Part shown: in pieces, positions 37,032 to 46,022 of the stretch
Numbering within the stretch: position 1 is the first letter of the stretch
Layout of the letters: each line of letters opens with the position of its first letter
NCBI GenBank assembly: GCA_023450935.1
Contig: JAEXGH010000016.1
Coordinates: forward strand, 62,001 to 126,000
Direction: 5' to 3'
Source: Verrucomicrobiota bacterium
GTDB lineage: Bacteria > Verrucomicrobiota > Verrucomicrobiia > Opitutales > Intestinicryptomonadaceae
DNA: 64,000 bases
The notes under the pieces: model-generated
What the model saw: only the letters and a program-made list of their open reading frames with translations
Databases searched by the model: none
What the model was told of the DNA's origin: nothing
Program-made: the position numbers and the translations under genes

Positions 37032-39809
37032 TTATTTTACGGCCTCCTCGCAACGCGAGCAAATTCCGTCTGCGTTGACATCTTTTACTATGCGCCAGCA
37101 ACGCACACAGCGCACGCCTTCGGCCTTCGACGCCTGCACCGAGGTTGTTTCAAACTTGCCTTCGACAATCGAAACGCCCGAAACAATGAAAATTTCGGCG
37201 AGACTCTTTTCGAATTCGCGCAAAAGTTTTGCGTCGTCGCCGTTTTCGAAAACCATAATTTCGACTTCCGCCTCAAGACTCTTGCCGATAACCTTGTCTT
37301 TACGCAGCTTTTCAAGCGACTCGTTCACGCGGTCGCGTATCTGCAAAATTCTGTCGATTTTCGCGGCGGTGGGCGCGCAGACAAGCAGCGGGGCTACGTC
37401 GGGGTAGTCCTGCAAGTGGATTGAATCCTGCATGAACTCCGCGCCGTGCTTGAAACAGTAGGCTTCGTCGCAGGTGAAGGTGAGAATGGGCGCGGCGACT
37501 TTCAGGAGAATGTCGCTTATGATGTCGATTGCCGTCTGCGAAGAGCGGCGTTGGAACGACTTTGCCCCGAACGTATACAGACGGTCTTTGAGAATGTCGT
37601 GGTAGACTCTCGAGAGCGTCACGCCGCAGAAATTGTCGATGAGCTTGTAGACTTTGTGGAATTCGTAGGCATTGTATGCCTTATCGGCTTCCAAAGCGAA
37701 TTCCGCAGCCTTTGCAACCGCCCATGCGTCGATGGGATCGAGCTTTTCCACCGCAACGGCGTCGGCTTTGTCGAAGTCGGCGAGGTTGCCCAGCTGATAC
37801 ATTACGGTGTTTCTGAAGCCGCGGTAGGCGTTTGCAACGTGCGCCATAATTCCGTCGGAAATGGGCATGTCGTTTTGGTAGTCAACGGAACTTATCCACA
37901 TGCGGACAATATCCGCGCCCCACTTGCCGACATACATGTCGGCGGTTTGGGGTTTGCCGTCGCTTTTGGAAATTTTCTTGCGGTTTTCGTCAACGATGAA
38001 TCCGTGCGTGATTACGCGTCTGTAGGGTGCTTTGCCCTTCGCGGCGATTGCCGTCCAAAGCGAGCTTTGAAACCAACCCCTGTGCTGGTCGCTGCCTTCG
38101 AAATACAGGTCGGCGGGCCAAGAGAGGTCGTGGTGGCGGGCGAGGCACGCCAAGTGGCTCGAACCCGAGTCAATCCAGACGTCGAGCGTGTCCGTTCCCT
38201 TTTTGAGCGAAGCGACATCGCCCCAGCTCGCGGGAATTTTTACGCCGTCGAGTATTTGGCTTTCGCTGTCGGTATACCAAAAGTTCGTGCCGCGTTTTTC
38301 GACTTTGTCGGCTATTGCCTCAATCACGTCGGCGTCGAGGAACGCCTCTCCGTTTTTGCCGTAGAACGCGGGAATGGGCACGCCCCACGCGCGTTGGCGA
38401 GAGATGCACCAGTCGGGGCGCGATTCCACCGCGCCGCGGATTCTGTTCTCGCCGCGTTCGGGCAGCCACTTGACCGTGGAAATGGCGTCGAGAGCCTGCT
38501 TGCGGAGATTGTCCTTGTCGAGGGCGACGAACCACTGGTCCATTGCGCGGAAGATTACGGGCGTTTTGGAACGCCAGCAGTGCGGGTATTGGTGCGAAAT
38601 TTTTTCGATGTTAAGCAGCGCGCCCTTTTTGTCCAAAAGCTCCAAGACTGCGCCGTTGGCGGCACTTCTTCCGCTGTCGTTTTCAAGGACGCTCATGCCG
38701 ACAAGCTCGGCGGGGACTTGGCCGTCGTCAACATATTTGCCTTCGTCGTCGAGGGGGCTGTAGATGTCCAAACCGTGCTCCAAACCTACTTGGTAGTCTT
38801 CCAAACCGTGGCCGGGGGCTATATGGACAACGCCCGTGCCCGAGTCGGTCGTGACATAGCGCGCGCAGAAGACGGTGCTTTTGCGGTTGCAGAACGGGTG
38901 GAACGCCGAAATTCCCTCAATCTCGCTGCCCTTGCCCACGGGCTTTACTTGCGGATTTTCTATTTTGCACGCCTTCACGAAACTTTCAACAAGCGGCTCG
39001 CCCACAATGAACGTGCGCGCGCCCGCCGAAACCGCGACGTATTCCACGTCGGGGTTCACCGCCATTGCCAAGTTTGATGGCATCGTCCACGGGGTTGTCG
39101 TCCAGATGACAATTTCGGCGTCTTTCAAGCCCAAGCGCGCGTTCGATTCTTCGTCGAGTTTGAACGCAACCCAGATTGAGGAGCTTGTGTGGTCTTTGTA
39201 TTCAATTTCCGCCTCCGCGAGCGCGGTGGCGCAGGGAATCGACCAGTATACGGGCTTCTTGCTTCTGTAGACCAACCCCCTGCGCACAAACGCCGCAAAG
39301 GTGCGCAGAATGTCGGCTTCGTAGGCGGGGTCTTTCGTTTTATACTCGCGCTGCCAGTCGGCAAGAACGCCCAGTCTGACGAACTGCCTGCGCTGTTTTT
39401 CGATGAATTCCGACGAAAATTTCGCGCAGGCTTCGCGCAGTTCGGCGGTAGGCAAATGTTTGTTTTCTTCGCGCAGCATTTTCGCGACTTTGTGCTCGAT
39501 TGGCAGACCGTGGCAGTCCCAACCGGGCAGATACGGCGTATAGAAGCCCTTCATGGACTTGTGGCGCAAAATTACGTCTTTGAGAATCTTGTTCAGCGCC
39601 GTTCCGATATGGACGTCGCCGTTTGTAAACGGGGGGCCGTCGTGTAAAACAAACTTGGGGTTGTCCGCGTTTTTGCGCTGGATTGCCCCGTAGAGGTCCA
39701 TCTTCTTCCAATGCTCTATGCGGGCGGGTTCGCGCTTTACCAAGTCTCCCCTCATGGGGAACTTTGTCGAGGGCAAATTTAGTGTGTTTTTAAAGTCTTT
39801 TTCCGACAT
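37032..39809 (-). CDS. ileS: Isoleucine--tRNA ligase
   Basis: Class Ia synthetase with editing domain, 925 residues. The HIGH motif reads HIGT (67-70, in TNGDVHIGTALNK), KMSKS reads KISKS (in ENRKKISKSDGKP), and PGWDCHGLPIE identifies the IleRS type. The C-terminal zinc site is present (VRCVRCWRIV ... GICSRCEE). First gene of ileS-dksA-like-lspA; the pairing with lspA is common in bacteria. Confidence 0.97.
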   Translation of the reverse strand: MSEKDFKNTLNLPSTKFPMRGDLVKREPARIEHWKKMDLYGAIQRKNADNPKFVLHDGPPFTNGDVHIGTALNKILKDVILRHKSMKGFYTPYLPGWDCHGLPIEHKVAKMLREENKHLPTAELREACAKFSSEFIEKQRRQFVRLGVLADWQREYKTKDPAYEADILRTFAAFVRRGLVYRSKKPVYWSIPCATALAEAEIEYKDHTSSSIWVAFKLDEESNARLGLKDAEIVIWTTTPWTMPSNLAMAVNPDVEYVAVSAGARTFIVGEPLVESFVKACKIENPQVKPVGKGSEIEGISAFHPFCNRKSTVFCARYVTTDSGTGVVHIAPGHGLEDYQVGLEHGLDIYSPLDDEGKYVDDGQVPAELVGMSVLENDSGRSAANGAVLELLDKKGALLNIEKISHQYPHCWRSKTPVIFRAMDQWFVALDKDNLRKQALDAISTVKWLPERGENRIRGAVESRPDWCISRQRAWGVPIPAFYGKNGEAFLDADVIEAIADKVEKRGTNFWYTDSESQILDGVKIPASWGDVASLKKGTDTLDVWIDSGSSHLACLARHHDLSWPADLYFEGSDQHRGWFQSSLWTAIAAKGKAPYRRVITHGFIVDENRKKISKSDGKPQTADMYVGKWGADIVRMWISSVDYQNDMPISDGIMAHVANAYRGFRNTVMYQLGNLADFDKADAVAVEKLDPIDAWAVAKAAEFALEADKAYNAYEFHKVYKLIDNFCGVTLSRVYHDILKDRLYTFGAKSFQRRSSQTAIDIISDILLKVAAPILTFTCDEAYCFKHGAEFMQDSIHLQDYPDVAPLLVCAPTAAKIDRILQIRDRVNESLEKLRKDKVIGKSLEAEVEIMVFENGDDAKLLREFEKSLAEIFIVSGVSIVEGKFETTSVQASKAEGVRCVRCWRIVKDVNADGICSRCEEAVK

Positions 39810-39920
39810 AACTATGCGTTTTTCCGTTTTGTGTAAATTAAATATATTTTGCTGAAATTTTTAATATTGCGGAAATGAAATCAAAGTTTTCCCGTTTTGC
39901 AATCTTTTATATTCGCTACA

Positions 39921-39950
39921 AAAAACGGCGGGCACAAACTCCCGCCGTTT
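39921..39950 (-). terminator. Rho-independent terminator after the first sialate O-acetylesterase gene
   Basis: Minus-strand arms AAACGGCGGG and CCCGCCGTTT (39950-39941 and 39932-39923) around an eight-base loop, followed by TTT. Ends the two-gene esterase operon 31 bases past the stop. Confidence 0.85.
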
Positions 39951-39980
39951 CGTCTAGTTTTCACGTCCGAAAAAACCGCG

Positions 39981-41564
39981 CTATTTTGAGGCGTCTTTTG
40001 CAACCGACTGGAACGGGACTACGGGCAAGCCCTGTTTGCCGAACAACCAAACGTCGGGACGCGCCCAGTCTTTCCACAGGTAGCGGACGCCCTTTATTTC
40101 CGCGCCGCCCTTCGACTTCACCAAAACGACCTCGTTGAGCAACTCGACTTCGGCGGGGACCCAGTTTTCGCCGACAAGAATTTCAAAGCCGCGCGGCTTG
40201 CCCTTCGACGTAAGCGACGTGCCGAAAAGGTCGAACGTCACGACCGCCGAACTGCCCTTGTATACAACCTCTTTGAGCGACGGAGCTGTGGAAAGAAGTC
40301 CTTTTTTGCCGTAGACTTTTTCCAGAGCGACTTTCTCCAAGCGCGATCCGGGGGTTGTTTTGTCGGCTGGGTGGATTTGGTGCTTTTCGCCGCAGTCGAT
40401 TATGCACGCCATAAACACGTTTTTGTAGGCTTTTGTGTTTTCGAACTGTGCGGCGCGCGCGTCCGCCCAGCGTTCCCATTTGCCGCCGTTCTTGAAGGAG
40501 GCAAGCTGAACCTGAATGAACGGCAGGTCGGGATTTTTCATGGACTCGCGCCAAGACTTAATCATTGTGCCGAAGCTTTCCGTGTAATGCGGCGCCCTAG
40601 TCGCGTTTGCGTCGCTTTCGCCCTGATACCAAATTACGCCGCGAACCGACAGGTTTTTAAGCGGAGCGATAAATCCGTTGAAGTTCAAATACGGGGCACG
40701 GAAAGTAAACCACGGCGTCAGCTTGTTGGGGCGGACGCGGTCTTCCCACCTTGCGCGCGCGGGGGTCGGCTTGCCCTCTTTTTTTGCCTGTTCCACCGCC
40801 TTTTGGTAGGCGGCTTCCTTTGCCTTGAATTCGGCGAGCATTTTTTGGTAGGCGGCCTCGTCGTAGGCGGCGGTTTCCTTTTCGAATTTCGAAAGGAGCT
40901 CGGCAAGCCAGCCGAGTTTTTCCAAGTCTTCGCGCGAAGTCCAGCACTTCATTTCCGTCGCGCCCTGCGCCGCGTAAATGAGCGCGACGGGCACGTTCAA
41001 GTCGGCAAGCAATCTTTCGGCGAAATAGTAGCCGACTGCCGAAACCGTGCCAACGTTTTTGCCGTCAACTACAATCCACTTGGAATCCTTGTGAAACTCC
41101 GACATCGGCTTGAGAGCGGCGCAGTGCGAAGACTGCGCAAAATAGCGGAACTTCCCCCTGTTTTTTTCCGCATTCGCCTCCGCCTTTTTCTTGTCGGCCG
41201 AAGCATAGACGCGCCATTCCATATTGCTTTGGCCGCCGGCAATCCATACCTCGCCCACAAGCACGTTTTTAAGCTCCAGACTCGGAACGCCGTCTTCGAA
41301 CAGCGTAAGCGACCGCTCCTTGAACGACGCCTTTTCGGCGGGCAGCGTCATCTTCCAATTGCCGTCGGAGTCGGCCTTTGTCTTCGTGTATTTCGAGTTG
41401 AAATTCGCCATAACCTCAGACTTCGGCTTGGCTGTTCCCCAAATGTTTATGGGCATTTGCTGTTGGACCACCATATTGCTGTCGAATATGGCGGGAAGTT
41501 TGATTTCCGCGAACACCGCGCACGCGGCAACAAGCGAAACGACGGATATATAATATTTTTTCAT
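39981..41564 (-). CDS. Secreted sialate O-acetylesterase-like SGNH hydrolase (paralog 1)
   Basis: Predicted to remove O-acetyl groups from sialic acids or other glycans outside the cytoplasm. 527 residues. Signal peptide with cleavage after AVFA (about residue 19). SGNH blocks: nucleophile S113 in GGQSNMEW, IWYQGESDAN (311-320), and the catalytic pair near DCGEKHQIHPADK (D390, H398). A lysine/glutamate-rich helical insertion (about 222-270) separates the blocks. Second gene of a tandem pair with the paralog upstream. Confidence 0.9.
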   Translation of the reverse strand: MKKYYISVVSLVAACAVFAEIKLPAIFDSNMVVQQQMPINIWGTAKPKSEVMANFNSKYTKTKADSDGNWKMTLPAEKASFKERSLTLFEDGVPSLELKNVLVGEVWIAGGQSNMEWRVYASADKKKAEANAEKNRGKFRYFAQSSHCAALKPMSEFHKDSKWIVVDGKNVGTVSAVGYYFAERLLADLNVPVALIYAAQGATEMKCWTSREDLEKLGWLAELLSKFEKETAAYDEAAYQKMLAEFKAKEAAYQKAVEQAKKEGKPTPARARWEDRVRPNKLTPWFTFRAPYLNFNGFIAPLKNLSVRGVIWYQGESDANATRAPHYTESFGTMIKSWRESMKNPDLPFIQVQLASFKNGGKWERWADARAAQFENTKAYKNVFMACIIDCGEKHQIHPADKTTPGSRLEKVALEKVYGKKGLLSTAPSLKEVVYKGSSAVVTFDLFGTSLTSKGKPRGFEILVGENWVPAEVELLNEVVLVKSKGGAEIKGVRYLWKDWARPDVWLFGKQGLPVVPFQSVAKDASK

Positions 41565-41573
41565 AATGTTATT

Positions 41574-43130
41574 TTATTTTGTTTTTAAAAAAGGGAATGC
41601 GGGCAAACCGTCTTTGTTGAACAGGCAGACATCGGGGCGCACCCAGCTGTGCCACAAATAGCGCACGCCGCGTATTTCCGCGCCGTCCGGATTTTTAACA
41701 ACGACGGTTTCGCCGTTTAATTTCGCCGAAGCGGGCAGCCATTTGCCTCCCGCAAGCACTTCGAAACCGCGAACCTCGCCGCGCGCCTCGAGGCCGCGCC
41801 CGAACGTTTCGAACTTCACTTCCGCTTTCGGGCCGTTAAACAACACCGTTTTCATTTCGGGCGACTGCGCAAAAACTCCGGGTTTTTTATAGACTTTCTG
41901 CAGCGCAAGTTTCCCCAAACGCGAACCTACAATGTCCTTGTCGCGCGGGTGGATATCCCATTGTTCGCCCGTGTCCGCAATGTTTATTACCCCCGAATTC
42001 TTCATTTTGTTTGCCGCTTTGAACTGAGCCTCGCGGACCTCCGCAAATTTATGGTTCGTGGAGAACGACGCAAGCTGGACAATCAAAAAGGGTTTGTCGG
42101 CTTCGCCGGAATCCCTGCGCCACGCGCCCGCCATTTTTTCGAGCATATCGTCGAACACTTCGGCGGCTTCCGCGCTCGAATCGGCGCACCCCTGATACCA
42201 GATTATTCCGCGCGTGGAATACGGCAGAATGGGCAGCACGGAGCCGTTATACAGAAGCGTCGGCGTGGAACGCCAGTAAAAGGGGAAGGGAACGCCCCGC
42301 CACGGAGCGGCTCTCAGGTAATGCGGCATTACGGCGGGTTTTTTGCCCGCGGCTTCGTCGGCCTTTTGTTTGGCTTCGAATTCCGCGCGGGCTTTTCTCC
42401 AGCGGGCAACGGATTTTTCGTGGGTGTCGCCTTTGGATCTCTCCAAAAATTCTTCGTAGCGTTTTTTGAAATATCCTTTCGACTCGGCCAAAACATCGCC
42501 GGGCGTAAACGGCATCATACTTGCACCGCCCACGGGCGTATACAAAATGCCGACTGGAACGTTCATTGCCTTTGCGATTTCCTCCGCGAAATAGTAGCTG
42601 ACGGCCGACCACTTGCCGGCGTTCGACCTGTCGAGCGACTCAATCCAGCGCGCCTTGCGGTCTACAACATCGTCGCGGACGCTGTCGCTGGCCAAAATAA
42701 CCTGAGTGAACTGGCGGATTTTATAGTTGCGCGCGTCGGACAGGGCGCGCTCGAACGCGTCGGTATTTTTTATATACCATTCCATATTGCTCTGCCCGCC
42801 CGTAATCCAGACTTCGCCCACGAGCACGTTGCCGAACTCCGCCCCGACTGCCCCGTTTTCGGATACCGACAGTGTGCGCGGGAAAAACGACGCCTTTTGC
42901 GCGGGCAGAAACACTTTCCACTTCCCGTCGGGCCCCGCTTTCGTCTTGGCGGAATCTTCGCCGAAAACGACTTCAACCGAGGCGTTCGGCAATGCCGTCC
43001 CCCAGACGGCGACGGGCTTTTGCTGCTGCAAAACCATATTGTCGCCGAAAATTCTCGGCATTTTTACAGCCGCCGATGCCGAAAGCGAAACTATCGCTGC
43101 CACAAAAAACAGACATGCAATTCTAACCAT
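41574..43130 (-). CDS. Secreted sialate O-acetylesterase-like SGNH hydrolase (paralog 2)
   Basis: 518 residues, same domain layout as its neighbour, nine bases apart, evidently a tandem duplication. Signal peptide ends near SASA (about residue 20). Nucleophile S114 in GGQSNMEW, the block IWYQGCADSS in which the usual glutamate after QG is cysteine, and DTGEQWDIHPRDKDIVGSRL with the catalytic histidine. First gene of the operon, divergent from a small membrane-protein gene at 43273. Substrate may differ from paralog 1. Confidence 0.9.
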   Translation of the reverse strand: MVRIACLFFVAAIVSLSASAAVKMPRIFGDNMVLQQQKPVAVWGTALPNASVEVVFGEDSAKTKAGPDGKWKVFLPAQKASFFPRTLSVSENGAVGAEFGNVLVGEVWITGGQSNMEWYIKNTDAFERALSDARNYKIRQFTQVILASDSVRDDVVDRKARWIESLDRSNAGKWSAVSYYFAEEIAKAMNVPVGILYTPVGGASMMPFTPGDVLAESKGYFKKRYEEFLERSKGDTHEKSVARWRKARAEFEAKQKADEAAGKKPAVMPHYLRAAPWRGVPFPFYWRSTPTLLYNGSVLPILPYSTRGIIWYQGCADSSAEAAEVFDDMLEKMAGAWRRDSGEADKPFLIVQLASFSTNHKFAEVREAQFKAANKMKNSGVINIADTGEQWDIHPRDKDIVGSRLGKLALQKVYKKPGVFAQSPEMKTVLFNGPKAEVKFETFGRGLEARGEVRGFEVLAGGKWLPASAKLNGETVVVKNPDGAEIRGVRYLWHSWVRPDVCLFNKDGLPAFPFLKTK

Positions 43131-43272
43131 ATACTACGTATCCTTCCACATAAAAATTTTCCCAACAGAAGTGTCGGGTTGTTCCGAATAATCGCACACA
43201 CGCGCGCGCTTGTCAATTCACAAAATGGCTTGAAAACACAAAAAAATTCCGATTGTATAGGGGGGATTTACC

Positions 43273-43548
43273 ATGATGATAGACGAAAACGACGTTCGCA
43301 AAAAATCGCAATCGCTAATGGGAGGCTTCAAGGGAGTCGTCCCGAAGTTCGGCGCAAAAAAGAAATTGGGCGCGCTCGACTATTTCAGAATTGCGGTGGG
43401 AGTATGCCTTGCGGTGTCGTTGGCGGCGGGGACGATTATCCTGATTGTAAATCTGGTGTCGGTGGGCAAAGACTTGGCGGAAAAAAAGTCGAAGCCCCAA
43501 AAACTCGAACACGTCGAAGTCATTTTCAGACCCAAAAACCTGCGATGA
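43273..43548 (+). CDS. Small single-span membrane protein of unknown function
   Basis: 91 residues starting with ATGATG, after a strong GGGGGG ribosome-binding site. N-terminal 35 residues are basic and polar, one hydrophobic segment (YFRIAVGVCLAVSLAAGTIILIVNLV, about 37-62), then a basic tail with EVIFRPKNLR. No family recognised. The stop overlaps the tlyA start by ATGA, so it is translationally coupled to tlyA. Confidence 0.8.
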   Translation: MMIDENDVRKKSQSLMGGFKGVVPKFGAKKKLGALDYFRIAVGVCLAVSLAAGTIILIVNLVSVGKDLAEKKSKPQKLEHVEVIFRPKNLR

Positions 43549-44303
43549 GAAGAGCCGACGAACTGCTTGTGAACGCGTCGCTTGTAAAAAGCCGCTCGAA
43601 AGCGCGCGCGATTATAGAAGAGGGAAAAGTTTTTGTGGGCGGAGCGGCGGTTGACAAACCCTCGCGGAAATTCCCCGAAGACACGGTTTTTATAATAGAC
43701 GCCGAAAACGCCGCCCTGCGCTACGTTTCGCGCGCGGGGCTGAAGCTCGAAGAGTTTTTGGAGCACTTCAAAATTTCGCTGCAGGATATGCGCATTCTCG
43801 ACGCGGGCGCGTCCACAGGCGGCTTTACCGACTGCGCTCTGCAGCGCGGCGCGGCGCAGTCGGTCTGCGTCGATATAGGGTCCGGACAACTCCACTCGAA
43901 ACTGCTCAACGACGCACGCGTTATAAATTTGGAAAAAACCGATGTGCGCTCGCTCTCTCCCGAGTTTTTCGGCGGCGAGCTCTTCGATTTCATCTGCGCC
44001 GATTTGTCTTTCATTTCTCTCGAAAAAACACTGCCGTTCTTGGTGCCTCTTATGAAAAGGGGCGGCAAAATGGCCTGCCTGATAAAACCGCAGTTCGAGA
44101 CCTCCGCAAAAATTATGCGCCGCAACAAGGGAGTTTTGCGCGACGAAAAAACGATACTCGGGGCGGTCGAAAAAATACGTTCGTTCGCCGAACGCGCTTT
44201 CCCCGAGCTTGAAATACTCGGCGTGATTGAATCGCCAATAAAGGGCGGCGACGGCAATACCGAATTCCTCATAGGATTTGGGAAAAAACTAAAAAATTTT
44301 TAA
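43545..44303 (+). CDS. tlyA: TlyA-family rRNA 2'-O-methyltransferase
   Basis: Methylates 23S (and in some species 16S) rRNA; modification is linked to capreomycin sensitivity in mycobacteria. 252 residues from MRRADELLVNASLV. An S4 RNA-binding domain covers about 3-60; the Rossmann SAM domain has DAGASTGGFTD (86-96). The K-D-K-E set fits K67 (SRAGLKL), CADLSF, LIKPQFE. The reading frame is open far upstream, but that part is antisense to the esterase gene. Confidence 0.93.
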   Translation: MRRADELLVNASLVKSRSKARAIIEEGKVFVGGAAVDKPSRKFPEDTVFIIDAENAALRYVSRAGLKLEEFLEHFKISLQDMRILDAGASTGGFTDCALQRGAAQSVCVDIGSGQLHSKLLNDARVINLEKTDVRSLSPEFFGGELFDFICADLSFISLEKTLPFLVPLMKRGGKMACLIKPQFETSAKIMRRNKGVLRDEKTILGAVEKIRSFAERAFPELEILGVIESPIKGGDGNTEFLIGFGKKLKNF

Positions 44304-44308
44304 AATAC

Positions 44309-44337
44309 TTGCCTTTTTGCGGATTTTTAACTCTAAT
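44309..44337 (+). promoter_or_regulatory. Candidate promoter for the porin gene
   Basis: TTGCCT (44309-44314) and TCTAAT (44332-44337) are spaced by 17 bases, between the tlyA stop and the porin start, in AT-rich sequence. Confidence 0.45.
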
Positions 44338-44365
44338 CCGCCTACAGTATTGTTTATACAATAAT

Positions 44366-45616
44366 ATGAGAAAGCTATTTGTAGGCATTTTTATTTCGGT
44401 TCTGACTGTTTCGGCGTTTGCCCAAGACAAGGCGCTGCTCGAAACCCTCGTCAAGAAGGGTATGCTCACCCAGCAGGAAGCAACGCAAATTGCCAAAGCC
44501 TCCGTAGTCGTAACACCCGAAGCAAAAGCGACTAAGTCGATTAAAGTTACGGGCGGTATGCAGGGCTGGTTCAAATGGGCGGGCAGTGACGTTTCGAGCG
44601 GTTCGGCTTCAATCGACGACGTAAGCGGCTTCGAGTTAAGATACATAAAAGTCGGCATGGAAGCCGACATCGGCAGCGGCTGGTCGGCCAACATCGTTAT
44701 GGATTTCGGCTCGGAAGCGAGCAAGCGCAACTATCTCGACAGGGTTGTTGTCGCGAAAAAAGTGGACATCGAATACATCGACGGGAAAATCGAAATAGGC
44801 TTGAGGAAGTCCAATATGGGCGTGGAGCAAATCACCGACGACTTCGGCCTGTTGGCGATTTCACGCTCGGTCTCTACCGACTTCTTCACCTCCCCCAACC
44901 ACGCGCAACTCGGCGAAAAGAATTTCGGCGGGCGCACGGTCGGCGTTTTCTGGGACGGCGAAATTTCGCAAATCGAAGGGCTTTACTACAGCGTGGCGGT
45001 CACCTCCGAAACAACGGAAGGCTCAAAGGACATCATCAACAACATCTCAGCCGACAGCGGCCTTAGCTACTACGTCGCGGTAGGATATAAAAATGTAATA
45101 GAGCTTGAGGGCGAATCGCTCGTCTTCAACACCGGCATAAACTCCGGCTACGCTTCAAAGGGATTCAAAAACGCCGCAAACAACAAGGGCGAAGTCTACG
45201 GGTTAAACCCCTATCTCAAACTCAAATACGGCGGATTCACCGCAATGGCGGAAATGTTCTACCAAAGCGTGGAAAAATCAAACGCCACAAACAAGACGGC
45301 TTCGCCGCTCGGCATGAACGCAATTGTAGCCTACAAGTTCGATTTGAACGATACAATGGGCGCAATAGAACCCGTAGCGCGTTTCTCATACGTGACTTCG
45401 GGCGGGCTCGGTGTAAACTCCATCAAAAAAGACGACGGCACTTACGCCACATTCAACCAAGCCAAGGCGGTATACGTCGGCATAAACTGGTATACAACAA
45501 AGTCGATAAAAACTTCTCTCGGCTACGAATACGCAATGTATACCTCGGGCACTGACGCCGCCTACAAAGAAGTAGACAACAACACGGTCCTCGCCCAACT
45601 CCAAGTCGTCTTCTAA
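44366..45616 (+). CDS. Outer-membrane porin, OprO/OprP-like
   Basis: Start at MRKLFVGIFISVLTV (416 residues); signal peptide cleaved after SAFA (about residue 19). A short helical region (LLETLVKKGMLTQQEATQIAKA), typical for the N-terminus of this porin group, precedes an amphipathic beta-strand-rich body; the last residue is phenylalanine (LQVVF), the usual outer-membrane insertion signal. KVGMEADIGSGWSANIVMDF and FDLNDTMGAIEPVARFSYV fit phosphate-selective-porin-like families; substrate is not predictable. The stop TAA directly joins a family C repeat. Confidence 0.85.
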   Translation: MRKLFVGIFISVLTVSAFAQDKALLETLVKKGMLTQQEATQIAKASVVVTPEAKATKSIKVTGGMQGWFKWAGSDVSSGSASIDDVSGFELRYIKVGMEADIGSGWSANIVMDFGSEASKRNYLDRVVVAKKVDIEYIDGKIEIGLRKSNMGVEQITDDFGLLAISRSVSTDFFTSPNHAQLGEKNFGGRTVGVFWDGEISQIEGLYYSVAVTSETTEGSKDIINNISADSGLSYYVAVGYKNVIELEGESLVFNTGINSGYASKGFKNAANNKGEVYGLNPYLKLKYGGFTAMAEMFYQSVEKSNATNKTASPLGMNAIVAYKFDLNDTMGAIEPVARFSYVTSGGLGVNSIKKDDGTYATFNQAKAVYVGINWYTTKSIKTSLGYEYAMYTSGTDAAYKEVDNNTVLAQLQVVF

Positions 45617-45741
45617 CAAGGGGCGAAGCCCCTTGACCTCCGCCGCTCTGCGGCGGTCTATATAATACGGCAGTGTTAACCACACTGCCTTTTCTGTTTA
45701 TATCCGCATTGAACTTCGTTCAATAGCTTATTCGTTCTAAG
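45617..45741 (+). repeat. Family C composite hairpin element, copy C2
   Basis: Begins with the base after the porin stop. Order: AAGGGGC-GAA-GCCCCTT stem; CTTGACCT; hairpin X CCGCCGC-TCT-GCGGCGG (45640-45656); linker TATATAATAC; hairpin Z GGCAGTGT/ACACTGCC (45669-45689); conserved CTTTTCTGTTTATATCCGC; hairpin Y ATTGAAC-TTC-GTTCAAT (45708-45724); TATTCGTTCTAAG end. The leading stem could act as a terminator but lacks a T-run. Confidence 0.8.
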
Positions 45742-45750
45742 TCGGAAAGA

Positions 45751-45869
45751 CTTTCGGGCGAAGCCCCTTGACCTCCGCAGAGCGGGTCTCCATAGACGTG
45801 CACTGGCGCGAATTGAGTTTTTTATAAATCCTAAAGCGGCGCGTATTGAATTTCATTCAATGCCGCTTT
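45751..45869. repeat. Partial family C head (D-type) and family A copy
   Basis: 45751-45804 repeats the CGGGCGAAGCCCCTTGACCT head with hairpin CCGC-AGA-GCGG and then TCTCCATAGACGTGCAC, nearly identical to 49433-49483. 45833-45869 is family A with ATTGAAT-TTC-ATTCAAT inside frame AAAGCGGCGCGT ... GCCGCTTT. Confidence 0.7.
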
Positions 45870-45907
45870 GACTATTCTTTTAAGCCAATAAATTCTAAGA
45901 ACACGTC

Positions 45908-46012
45908 AAAACGGGGTTCAGACAAGGCTTTGAAAAATTTTTGCGCAGGGAGCGTAGTTAGCCTACGTGACCAAGCAAAAATTTTTACAAAACGAAGTAT
46001 CAACCCCGTTTT
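45908..46012. repeat. Family B element B2, 3' of the pseudopilin gene
   Basis: One long hairpin with three perfect segments: outer AAAACGGGGTT / AACCCCGTTTT (45908-45918, 46002-46012), middle AAAAATTTTTGC / GCAAAAATTTTT (45933-45944, 45975-45986), apical GGGAGCGTAG-TTAG-CCTACGTGACC. It is flanked by GAACACGT (45899-45906) and ACGCGTTC (46014-46021), near inverted repeats. Ends 11 bases before the stop of the minus-strand pseudopilin gene. Confidence 0.75.
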
Positions 46013-46022
46013 CACGCGTTCT

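Noticed and set aside
37446..39077. 543-codon plus-strand open frame
   Set aside because: Exactly antisense to ileS, whose motifs are intact; arises from biased third positions.
41949..43544. Long plus-strand open frame that runs into tlyA (784 codons in total)
   Set aside because: The part before 43545 is antisense to the well-supported esterase gene and has no recognisable domain; TlyA similarity begins at MRRADELL.
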